Below the pieces are notes generated by a model. The model was not told the origin of the DNA and did not search any database. It saw nothing but the letters and a program-made list of their open reading frames with translations. Below are positions 56,371-64,000 of a stretch of DNA of 64,000 nucleotides, piece by piece (positions within the stretch are counted from its first letter, which is position 1; every line of letters begins with the position of its first letter). Made by a program: the position numbers and the translations under genes. Origin of the DNA: Nonlabens ulvanivorans (GTDB taxonomy: Bacteria; Bacteroidota; Bacteroidia; Flavobacteriales; Flavobacteriaceae); contig NZ_BBMK01000001.1 in NCBI RefSeq assembly GCF_000755285.1, positions 1-64,000 of the forward strand, in the 5' to 3' direction.

Positions 56371-58016
56371 TTACTTCTTATTATTACTTAATAGTTCCAT
56401 TAAATCTGGCTCTTGCCCTAGAAGTACGGCTTCACTATTAATACGACCTTCTAATGGTCCATTCTCTAGTTTTAGTACCCCCCCACGTGGACACACGGCA
56501 CTACAAATACCACATCCCACACAACTAGCACGTACTATGTTTTCCCCCCCTTTCTGTGCATAACTGCGCACATCAATTCCCATCTCACAATAGGTAGAAC
56601 AGTTACCGCAGGAAATACACTGACCACCATTAGTGGTAATTCTAAATTTAGAAAATAAACGTTGTTGTAGACCTAATATAGCTGCCATAGGACAACCAAA
56701 ACGACACCAAGCTCTATTCCCAAGTATCGGATAAAAACCAGTACCTATAACACCCGAAAACACTGCGCCTATTAAGAATCCATAAGCAGATTTTACAGCT
56801 CCATGATTAAAGAAAAACAGATTTTCTGTACCTGACATAAAATGAATTCCTATAAAAGCAAGGATCATAAATAGAAAGCCAATGGCACCATAACGGGCAT
56901 CTTGCTTTAACTCGTTTCTTCTAAAAATCCATATCAACGCAAATATAATAGTCAAAGAAGTACCTACTAAAATTAAAAAGTTAGACTGTGTAAAAAAGGT
57001 GTCATATTGTTTAACGACTGCGCCGTCTTCCCATATTTTATAGGTGTTATTTTTAGGCAAATAGGAGTGAACAATCCCAACAGTAGAGATCACTGCAAAG
57101 ACTAAAACGCTATGCACTAACCAACGTTCAATTTTCCAAGCACTGGTAGATTTATCAGACAGTTGACGGAAAGAATCTCCAGCAGTTTCTGCCAGACCAC
57201 CACAACCACAAACCCAGCTACAATACCATCTTTTACCAAATTTGTAGGTTAATATAGGAGTTATTACTAGTATAGAAGCAACACCAAATAATAACATCGT
57301 CATCCCAAGACTGCCATTTACTAATAATGCATTTACATTCCACTGTTCAAATAAATAATAATTAAGAGGCCAGACATTTTTCAAATCGTAGTATGGTAAA
57401 TCTTTGGTGCTATTTAATCCAGCCATAATCTCTGGAATTAGAAATGCAAATGTGGTTTGAAAAAACATCACACTACCAGTACGAATCACCTCGTAACTAT
57501 TATGACGATATTTTAAAATGAACTTGATACCGAATGATAAAATAGCGACCGTATATAAGGTTCCATAAACAAACCACTGACTCGCTGCTTGTCCTTTTAA
57601 CAAATACGATAACGGATCAAATAAGCCTATAAGACCGGTATTTGCAGCGCCATCATTTCCTTGACCTAGAGTTGCTGGAAAGAAATATAAAACGATATAA
57701 AAAGAGGTGAGAAAGATAGCGAGTACCCAACCCCCCCAAAACCACGACTAGACAAGTCTTTAAACCATACACCGTCATTTTTAATACCAGCCTGTTTATG
57801 AGCATACTGAGCTCTAGCAAAAGCGATAATACCACCAGAGATAAGTACTAGTGCAGCAGTTAACCAGGCACCTTTCCATGGTAGGTTAACATTAAAGAAG
57901 GCAAGTATCAGAATAAATAGACCTACCATACCTATAGCACTAGCTATCTTTTCTGTAGTACTTAATGCTTTAGGCGGCTCACCAGTTAAAGACATGTTTC
58001 TTTGATATACACTCAT
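56371..58016 (-). CDS. Membrane polyferredoxin, NosR/NapH-like (one indel site)
   Basis: About 548 aa after repair: several N-terminal membrane helices, then Cys motifs WYCSWVCGCGGLAE, WCRFGCPMAAI, CISCGNCSTYCEMG and CVGCGICSAVCP. The last two are classic 4Fe-4S sites; the first two are the juxtamembrane CxxxC motifs of NapH, NosR and CcoG proteins. It should move electrons across or along the inner membrane. The frame breaks at seven G near 57736 (RGFGWVLAIFLTSF). Two other runs of seven (56481, 56549) each give an extra Gly (AQKGGEN, CPRGGVL). Start MSVYQRNMS at 58016. An FAD oxidoreductase lies directly upstream. Confidence 0.85.
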
Positions 58017-58077
58017 AGTTATATAGTTTTCAATACTTAAAAACAAATGAATTTAAGTTTGTGATATTATTAATTTA

Positions 58078-59376
58078 TTAGACTTTAACGTGTTGACTAG
58101 ATGAGAAAGCCTGTTTTATCTCCTGAAAAGGTCTCTTAAAAAACTCTGGATTAAAACAAGCTTTATCAAGATTTGCTACGACATCATCTACTGTTTTGGA
58201 CTCAGACAACCATAGATCAAAAACTTCATGCTTCATACGAATTCCAAAGGTGTTGATACCTATAAACTTTCTCGTACCGAGGTCATATTCAATGGTAACC
58301 GCTCTTTTATCGTCATCATGCTGCCAGTTAAAGTGATCATGACCTTCTTTAGGCTTACTCCATACCCAACCATAGGTCTGATATTCAATATCAAAAAACT
58401 TTGCACTATTAAACCAGTGTCCTGGATTCCATTCTGTTGGATTACCACATAAGGTTTGTGCAAGTGCTTCACCCATCATTCTACCAGTATACCAAACAGC
58501 TTCAATAGGCTTGCGCTCACCTACTGGATTTCTTTGCTGTGCACAATCACCTATCGCATAAACGTCTTTTACACTAGTTTCTAAATGACGATCCACCATG
58601 ATACCACGTTGCAACTCAATACCCGAGTTTTCTAAAAAACTTATACGTGGTCTTACACCAGCGCACAGTCCTACGAAACCGCAGGGAATAGTTTCTCCTT
58701 TTTTAGTAATAATAGCCTTTACTTTACCAGCATCATCGGCTATGATCTCTGCCATTTCCTCTTCTTCTCTCAAATCAATGTGGTGTGATCTTACGTGACG
58801 CGAGATCATTTCAGCATTAGACATAGGTAACACACCGCTCCAGAAACCTTTTTCTCTTATTAAAAAAGTGACAGGTATTTGTCTAGATGCCATCATCTCT
58901 GCCAGCTCTACTCCTATTAATCCACCACCTATAATCACAGCTCTTTTACATACTTTATTGTTAGGAGCACTTATTTCTAGTTGTTCTAGATCTTGTCTAG
59001 ACACCAGCCCTTGCACACCTTCTAGGTCCTGACCTGGCCATCCAAATTTATTAGAAATAGAACCTGTGGCAAGAATAAGCTTATCATACATAATATCTCT
59101 ACCAGAGTTGAGATGAACTTTTTTTGCATCTGTTTCTACCGTGTGTACATAGTCATGCACTAATTCGATACGATTTTTTGCCCAAAAATCATTCTCATAA
59201 GGTTGAGTATGCTCAAACTTCATATGTCCCATATAAACATACATCAATGCTGTACGAGAAAAGAAAAACTCAGATTCGGCACTGATGATTGTTATTCTTT
59301 TATCAGACAATTTACGGATATGTCTAGCTGCAGTAACTCCAGCGATACCATTGCCTATAATGACGATATGTTCCAT
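58078..59376 (-). CDS. NAD(P)/FAD-dependent oxidoreductase
   Basis: Pyridine nucleotide-disulfide family flavoprotein of 432 aa, near NirB N-terminal and rubredoxin-reductase types. Seen: IIGNGIAGVTAARHIRKLS (FAD), SRTALMYVYMGHM, LATGSISNKFGWPG, the NADH motif VIIGGGLIGVELAEMM and VYAIGDCAQQRNPV. No redox CxxC near the flavin. The start MEHIVIIG is preferred to an upstream ATG at 59439. With the next gene, a membrane polyferredoxin, it could feed electrons from NAD(P)H into a membrane chain; the acceptor is unknown. Confidence 0.88.
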   Translation of the reverse strand: MEHIVIIGNGIAGVTAARHIRKLSDKRITIISAESEFFFSRTALMYVYMGHMKFEHTQPYENDFWAKNRIELVHDYVHTVETDAKKVHLNSGRDIMYDKLILATGSISNKFGWPGQDLEGVQGLVSRQDLEQLEISAPNNKVCKRAVIIGGGLIGVELAEMMASRQIPVTFLIREKGFWSGVLPMSNAEMISRHVRSHHIDLREEEEMAEIIADDAGKVKAIITKKGETIPCGFVGLCAGVRPRISFLENSGIELQRGIMVDRHLETSVKDVYAIGDCAQQRNPVGERKPIEAVWYTGRMMGEALAQTLCGNPTEWNPGHWFNSAKFFDIEYQTYGWVWSKPKEGHDHFNWQHDDDKRAVTIEYDLGTRKFIGINTFGIRMKHEVFDLWLSESKTVDDVVANLDKACFNPEFFKRPFQEIKQAFSSSQHVKV

Positions 59377-59594
59377 AAGTGGTAATTTTAGTTGGTGACG
59401 ACAAATTAAAGATTTGTTATCAATTGTTGCTTTATGCATTTACCCTAGATAGTAGTACATAATTCCCTTTTTAGAGTCTTTGCATACTTTTAAGTATTAT
59501 AAAACTCTTAAAGTGTAACTTTAACTAGTTGGCTCAATTGTTGATTTTTAACTAAACAACACATCAGTTAAACAGTCCTTAATTTAAAACAATA

Positions 59595-60314
59595 ATGCAT
59601 AAAAGAGTTCACATAAACGTCACAATTCTCATTTTAATGACATCTTTAATGATGAGTGCCCAACTAGATGTATTTCAACAACGCTCTCAATTTTTACTCA
59701 ATTCATATGTGCGCGGTGGTCTAGTAGATTATAAAAACCTTAAAGAGGACACGAAAACTATTGATATTTTAAAAGAAAGTCTCTCAAAAACTAAGGTCGA
59801 TGAGCTAACTCCACAAGAACTTAAAGTCTTTCTAATAAATGCTTATAACATGACTATCATTATTTCTATTGTAGAAAACTATCCTACCTCATCGGTTATG
59901 GATATCGATGGCTTTTTTGATAAAAATAAACATCAGATAGCTGGAAAGTCTGTAACACTTAATGATCTGGAAAAAAATTGGCTTTTAAAAAAATTTCCAG
60001 ATGCAAGATTACATTTTGCTTTAGTGTGCGGTGCTATATCTTGCCCACCACTTAAAGACACCATTTTTAACAGTCAGAATATAGAGTCTAGACTGGACAA
60101 AATAACTAAAGCGACACTCAACGACTCTAAGTTCATAACCATTGACATGCATGAGAAAACAGCGTCTGTCTCAAAAATATTTGATTGGTATCAGTCAGAC
60201 TTTAAGAAGTATAAGTCAATCATTAATTTTATCAATAAGTATATTGATAAAACGATTCCAGCGGGCTTTAGTCTAGAATTTAAGAATTACGATTGGAACT
60301 TGAATCAAAAGTAG
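59595..60314 (+). CDS. DUF547 domain protein
   Basis: Exported protein of 239 aa (signal peptide ends MSAQ). DUF547 core: YKNLKEDTKTIDIL, FLINAYNMTIIISIVENY, SVTLNDLEKNWLLKKF and HFALVCGAISCPPL with conserved His and Cys residues of a papain-like or transglutaminase-like fold. Function unknown. Divergent from the FAD oxidoreductase across a 218-bp gap in which I see only AT-rich sequence with short hexamer inverted repeats. Confidence 0.85.
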   Translation: MHKRVHINVTILILMTSLMMSAQLDVFQQRSQFLLNSYVRGGLVDYKNLKEDTKTIDILKESLSKTKVDELTPQELKVFLINAYNMTIIISIVENYPTSSVMDIDGFFDKNKHQIAGKSVTLNDLEKNWLLKKFPDARLHFALVCGAISCPPLKDTIFNSQNIESRLDKITKATLNDSKFITIDMHEKTASVSKIFDWYQSDFKKYKSIINFINKYIDKTIPAGFSLEFKNYDWNLNQK

Positions 60315-60349
60315 ACTCTATATTTACAACTCCACTTAGAACATCATTT

Positions 60350-61366
60350 ATGAAATCACTCTTTTATCTTTTATTATTAATCACCGTTACTTCTTGTGAT
60401 GGTCAAGATTTACAAAAAGAAGAAAAAATTAATGGTATTACATTAGTTGCAACTCGCAATCCCATAGATGCCACTGGTATTACACCTATTAAAAATTATA
60501 ACGCAAATTATGCTGTTATTGTACCATATGCATGGATGCGCAGTTTAGAAGAACCCCCAAGTTAACTATGAAGAAGAGCGTGGCTGGTGGGGGGGCGAGA
60601 AACCTACCGGTGTAAAAGCCACCATAAAACATATGAATGAACAGGATCTAGATGTATTACTTAAACCACAAATATGGATAGGTCGTGGATCATACACTGG
60701 TGAAATTAACTTAAAGACAGAAGATGATTGGAAAATTCTAGAAGACAGCTACACAGATTATATCATGAAATTTGTAAACATCGCTGCTAGTGAAAACGTC
60801 GCTATGTTTTGTATAGGTACCGAATTAGATTCTTTTGTTGAACTAAGACCCAAATATTGGGATAACCTGATTTATAAGATTCGTAATATCTACAAAGGGA
60901 AACTGACCTATGCAGGGAATTGGGATAGCTATAAAAATGTACATTTTGGGAACAGTTAGACTATATAGGTGTTGATGCTTATTTTCCGGTAAGTAAAGAA
61001 AAAACACCAGAACCACTTACTATAAAGGAGTCCTGGAAGAAATGGGTAGATGAGTTAAGCACGCTTTCGCGAAAGCTGAATAAAAAAATACTCTTTGCAG
61101 AATATGGCTATATAAGTGCAGACTATGCTGGTCTAGAACCTTGGAAAAATGCTGGTGAAGATCGATTGGAAAATCAAAAAGCACAAGCAATTCTATTACA
61201 AGGATTATATGATGCCGTCTGGAAAGAAGAATGGTTTGCAGGTGGCTTTTTATGGAAACACCATGCAGAAGATAGTAGACATCGAGATTTCACAAAACGT
61301 TTTACAACACAAGGAAAAGAAGGTGAAAAAGTCGTTACAGAAAATTATTTACAGATCAGAAACTAA
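60350..61366 (+). CDS. GH113-like glycosidase lipoprotein (two frameshifts)
   Basis: About 338 aa after repair, lipobox TVTSC. TIM-barrel features: YAVIVPYAWMRSLEEP, LLKPQIWIGRGSYTGE, MFCIGTELDSFVELRP (acid/base Glu), YIGVDAYFPVS and LFAEYGYIS (nucleophile Glu), with WFAGGFLWKHH at the end. These fit the GH113 or related endo-mannanase group; substrate is inference. An extra C near 60554 breaks EEPQVNYEEE and a missing G near 60953 breaks HFGEQLDYIGVD. A run of seven G near 60590 gives WWGGEK. The palindrome at 61063 encodes LSRKL. Confidence 0.8.
61063..61076. repeat. Iterated palindrome, copy 21
   Basis: GCTTTCGCGAAAGC inside the GH113-like gene, read in the third frame as LSRKL. Confidence 0.9.
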
Positions 61367-61372
61367 CGAATT

Positions 61373-63025
61373 ATGATTCATTTAAAATCGGTCTTTACGG
61401 TACTCATCATAATTGCAATAGGTCAATCAACTTATGCTCAATTAGGTCAAAATAAGAAAGGCTTTACCCGACAGGATAGTTTACGTGGATCGATCACACC
61501 AGAACGTGCCTGGTGGGATATCACCTACTATGATCTAGATATAAAAGTTACACCAGCAGATAAATATATAGCTGGATCTAATACGATACATTATAAAGTA
61601 CTGCAACCTAGTAATGTCTTACAGGTCGATTTACAATCACCATTAAATATGACTAGGGCTGTTCAAGATGGTCGTGATCTTGAAATTAAACACGATGGAA
61701 ATGCTCACTTTATAAAACTGACTAAAGAACAATTGCCTGGCATGATTAATCAAGTTCAAGTTTTTTATGAAGGTAATCCTCGCGAGGCTAGAAACGCTCC
61801 TTGGGATGGAGGAATATCTTGGAAAAAAGATAAAAACGGGAATGATTTTATCGCATCTTCTTGTCAAGGATTGGGCGCTAGTGTATGGTGGCCTAATAAA
61901 GATCATATGTATCAAGAGGTTGATAGCATGGCCATTCGTGTTAATGTACCTAATCCACTAATGAACGTTTCAAATGGTAGTTTAATCAAAACAGAACCTA
62001 AAGATGACAATACCACAACCTATCACTGGTTTGTAAAAAATCCTATTAATAATTATGGGGGGGTCAATATTAACATAGGTGACTATGTTAATTTTAATGA
62101 AGTATATCAAGGAGAAAAAGGTGATCTAGATATGAATTACTTTGTGCTGCGTGACAACCTAGAGAAAGCTCAAGAACAATTTAAAGATGCCACAAGAATG
62201 ATGGAAGCTTTTGAACACTGGTTCGGGCCATATCCATTTTATGAAGACAGCTTTAAATTGGTTGAAGTTCCTTATCTGGGCATGGAACATCAAAGTTCTG
62301 TGACGTACGGGAATCGATTTAGAAATGGTTATCTGGGAAGAGATTTATCTGGCACAGGTTGGGGAATGAAATTTGATTTTATTATTATACATGAATCTGG
62401 GCATGAGTGGTTTGCAAATAATATTACCAATAAAGATATCGCAGACATGTGGATTCATGAGAGCTTTACCGCTTATAGCGAAAGTTTATTCCTGGATTTT
62501 CACTATGGTACTACAGCAGCAAATGAATATGTGATAGGTACCAGACGCAGTATTCGAAATGACAGACCATTGATAGGTGAATATGACGTGAACCACGAAG
62601 GATCTGGCGACATGTATTACAAAGGTGCAAACATGATACATACCTTAAGAATGCTGGTGAATGATAAAGATCAATGGCGCAAAATATTGCGAGACATGAA
62701 TAAAGTTTTCTATCACAGTACTGTCTCCACTCAAGATATTGAAGATTTTTTATCTCAATCTATAGGTCATGATTTAGAAGGCTTTTTTAATCAGTATTTA
62801 AGAAATACCAAAATCCCTAAACTGGTTCTCAAAAAGAAAAAAAACAAATTAAGTTATCACTGGGAAAATATAGTAGATAACTTTAAGTTACCCATACGCA
62901 TTGTAATCGATGATGAAATAGTACTTATAAATCCAACAGCGTCAAAACAAGTTTTAAAACTACCTTCAGATAAAGCTGTGATTCAAACAGATCCTGCCTA
63001 CTATGTAGAATATAAGCTTAACTAA
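61373..63025 (+). CDS. M1-family metallopeptidase
   Basis: Secreted zinc aminopeptidase-like protein of 550 aa (signal peptide ends TYAQ). N-terminal beta domain from YYDLDIKVTPADKYI; catalytic site HESGHEWFANN with H340 and H344, the third ligand Glu in MWIHESFTAYSESL, and YKGANMIHTLRMLV after it. Shorter than full aminopeptidase N, without the long C-terminal helical domain; typical of the Bacteroidota short M1 group. Seven G near 62057 give NNYGGVNI where one Gly is expected. Follows the glycosidase by 6 nt. Confidence 0.92.
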   Translation: MIHLKSVFTVLIIIAIGQSTYAQLGQNKKGFTRQDSLRGSITPERAWWDITYYDLDIKVTPADKYIAGSNTIHYKVLQPSNVLQVDLQSPLNMTRAVQDGRDLEIKHDGNAHFIKLTKEQLPGMINQVQVFYEGNPREARNAPWDGGISWKKDKNGNDFIASSCQGLGASVWWPNKDHMYQEVDSMAIRVNVPNPLMNVSNGSLIKTEPKDDNTTTYHWFVKNPINNYGGVNINIGDYVNFNEVYQGEKGDLDMNYFVLRDNLEKAQEQFKDATRMMEAFEHWFGPYPFYEDSFKLVEVPYLGMEHQSSVTYGNRFRNGYLGRDLSGTGWGMKFDFIIIHESGHEWFANNITNKDIADMWIHESFTAYSESLFLDFHYGTTAANEYVIGTRRSIRNDRPLIGEYDVNHEGSGDMYYKGANMIHTLRMLVNDKDQWRKILRDMNKVFYHSTVSTQDIEDFLSQSIGHDLEGFFNQYLRNTKIPKLVLKKKKNKLSYHWENIVDNFKLPIRIVIDDEIVLINPTASKQVLKLPSDKAVIQTDPAYYVEYKLN

Positions 63026-63905
63026 GATGCTTTAAACAAAGACCTATATTATCATAGTTAAACTGAAACCCAGCATCCAGCAAGCGTTGTGGATACACAT
63101 TACGACTTTTTAAAAGCAGTTCTGTTTCAGTTCCTATAATAGATGTTCCTAATTCTAACAGCCATACGGGTTGCGAGATACCGAATGGTATATTCATAGA
63201 TTTACGCAATTGCCTCATAAAATCTGCATTTGTTTCTGGCTTAGGTGCCGTGATGTTTACTGTACCTTCCAAATCAGATTGAATTAAGAATTCAATAGAC
63301 CTACAAAAATCATTGATATGAATCCAGCTTACAAACTGATTACCACGACCGTTTTTACCACCTATTCCTACTCTAGTAATAGCTTTCATTTTAGGCAATG
63401 CACCACCATCATTTCCTAAAACGATTGAAGTTCTCAATGCTACTTTGCGCACACTTTCAATAGTCGTTGAAAAGAATTCCTTTTCCCATGCCTTGCCTAT
63501 TCCCATAGAGAAATCGTCACCTATGACACCATTTTCTTTAGTATTCATTTGCGTTTCAGAATGGATGTAGATGGTTGCGGTACTTGCGTTTAAAAACACC
63601 TTTGGCTTGTTGATAGCATTGGCCATCGCTAAATTCAGAACTCTAGTGCTATCGATGCGCGAACTTAATATTGCTTTTTTATTAGCATGAGTATACCTGC
63701 AGTCTACTGACTTACCTGCGAGGTTGATGAGGACATCTGCATTTTCTAAATGGACAGTCCAATCTCCTAAATCTTTACCATTCCAGTAAGTGGTTTGAGA
63801 ATCACGCTTTCGCGAAAGCGTAATCACCTCATCTCCTCTATTCTCAAAATATTGCGACAGTGAAATACCTAGAAATCCTGTGCCACCTGCGATAATTATT
63901 TTCAT
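63018..63905 (-). CDS. TIGR01777-family SDR epimerase
   Basis: NAD(P)-binding extended short-chain reductase of 295 aa (YfcH/SulA-like). Seen: IIIAGGTGFLGISLSQYF, LINLAGKSVDCRYTH, FLNASTATIYIHS, FVSWIHINDFCRSIEF and GTVNITAPKPETNADF. The start MKIIIAGG is preferred to an ATG at 63974. Overlaps the M1 gene tail to tail by 8 nt. The palindrome at 63805 encodes LSRKR. Physiological substrate unknown. Confidence 0.92.
   Translation of the reverse strand: MKIIIAGGTGFLGISLSQYFENRGDEVITLSRKRDSQTTYWNGKDLGDWTVHLENADVLINLAGKSVDCRYTHANKKAILSSRIDSTRVLNLAMANAINKPKVFLNASTATIYIHSETQMNTKENGVIGDDFSMGIGKAWEKEFFSTTIESVRKVALRTSIVLGNDGGALPKMKAITRVGIGGKNGRGNQFVSWIHINDFCRSIEFLIQSDLEGTVNITAPKPETNADFMRQLRKSMNIPFGISQPVWLLELGTSIIGTETELLLKSRNVYPQRLLDAGFQFNYDNIGLCLKHLS
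63805..63820. repeat. Iterated palindrome, copy 22 (16 bp)
   Basis: CGCTTTCGCGAAAGCG inside the epimerase gene, read on the minus strand as LSRK. Confidence 0.9.
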
Positions 63906-64000
63906 GATAATATCATTAAAGTAAAAAGGACGAGTACTAAATTGCGATACAAGACCCAAGAAATAGTAGGCCACCAGCTAGTTGCATAGATTTACAGCGA

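Noticed and set aside
59440-59594. FNR or CRP-type operator in the divergent gap before DUF547
   Set aside because: Short AT-rich inverted repeats are present, but none matches TTGAT-N4-ATCAA or another known operator.
1330-62062. Poly-G tracts as phase-variation switches
   Set aside because: They occur in housekeeping genes such as kynU, trkH and an aminotransferase and in a terminator; most add exactly three bases, which would not switch a gene. Sequence error is simpler.
24-63820. The iterated palindrome as a transcription terminator
   Set aside because: Over half the copies are inside genes, and intergenic copies lack a following T-run, while clear separate terminators exist nearby.
63937-64000. 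Open minus-strand frame at the right edge ending in GGLLFLGSCIAI
   Set aside because: Only about 20 codons are visible and could be the tail of a membrane protein gene, but nothing supports a family.
1-64000. tRNA or rRNA genes, CRISPR arrays, insertion sequences
   Set aside because: I looked through the intergenic gaps and saw no tRNA-like cloverleaf, spaced direct repeats or transposase frame; short RNA genes could still be missed by eye.

Overview
This window is a chromosomal segment of a marine-type member of the Flavobacteriaceae (Bacteroidota). The evidence is low GC, lipoproteins with a short signal ending in SC, type IX secretion parts (a PorT-like barrel and a T9SS plug protein), flavobacterial families (DUF3667, DUF6029, TamL, Omp28-related, YpdA for bacillithiol), a complete Na+-translocating NADH:quinone reductase operon, and Bacteroidota promoter boxes of the form TAnnTTTG before several housekeeping genes. 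A Nonlabens-like genus is possible, but I cannot prove it from sequence alone. I saw no rRNA, tRNA, CRISPR array, insertion sequence or prophage.

Layout. 0-5.4 kb: a two-component system, a duplicated RskA-like lipoprotein, a Bcr/CflA efflux pump and a small lipoprotein. 5.4-12 kb: tryptophan/kynurenine catabolism (kynureninase, kynurenine 3-monooxygenase, RidA-type deaminase, 2-aminomuconic semialdehyde dehydrogenase) and an FAD oxidoreductase. 12-19 kb: an exported YD-like protein, gpmI, a thioredoxin-like lipoprotein, a cupin, map, a methyltransferase and apbE. 19-24.5 kb: an N-glycan use cluster (GH92 mannosidase, glycosylasparaginase, sugar MFS transporter). 24.6-30.8 kb: nqrABCDEF on the minus strand. 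30.9-35.5 kb: T9SS plug protein, DUF3667, apaG and pruA. 35.7-39.1 kb: Omp28-related, TlpA-like and DUF6029. 39.1-46.3 kb: rsmG, aspartate aminotransferase, trkH/trkA, menG/ubiE, PorT-like and a SpoU methyltransferase. 46.3-54 kb: TamL, fbaA, accD, rpsO and pnp. 54-64 kb: a lipocalin-like lipoprotein, rpe, ypdA, a membrane polyferredoxin with an FAD oxidoreductase and a DUF547 protein, a GH113-like glycosidase, an M1 peptidase and a TIGR01777 epimerase.

Two window-wide signals stand out. First, a perfect palindrome with core GCTTTCGCGAAAGC (extended to 22-24 bp at some intergenic sites) recurs about every 3 kb: 15 perfect copies, one 12-bp copy and six one- or two-mismatch copies. It lies between genes and inside genes in all three reading frames (encoding RFRES, AFAKA or LSRK). 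It behaves like a highly iterated palindrome with an unknown genome-scale role. Second, about 22 genes, including rpsO, pnp, accD, fbaA, nqrE and rpe-flanking genes, carry single-base indels that family alignment repairs cleanly. Almost every G or C run longer than four looks like an expanded run of four (to 5, 6 or most often exactly 7). Because essential genes are hit, I read these as sequence or assembly errors and annotate the repaired genes over their full spans.
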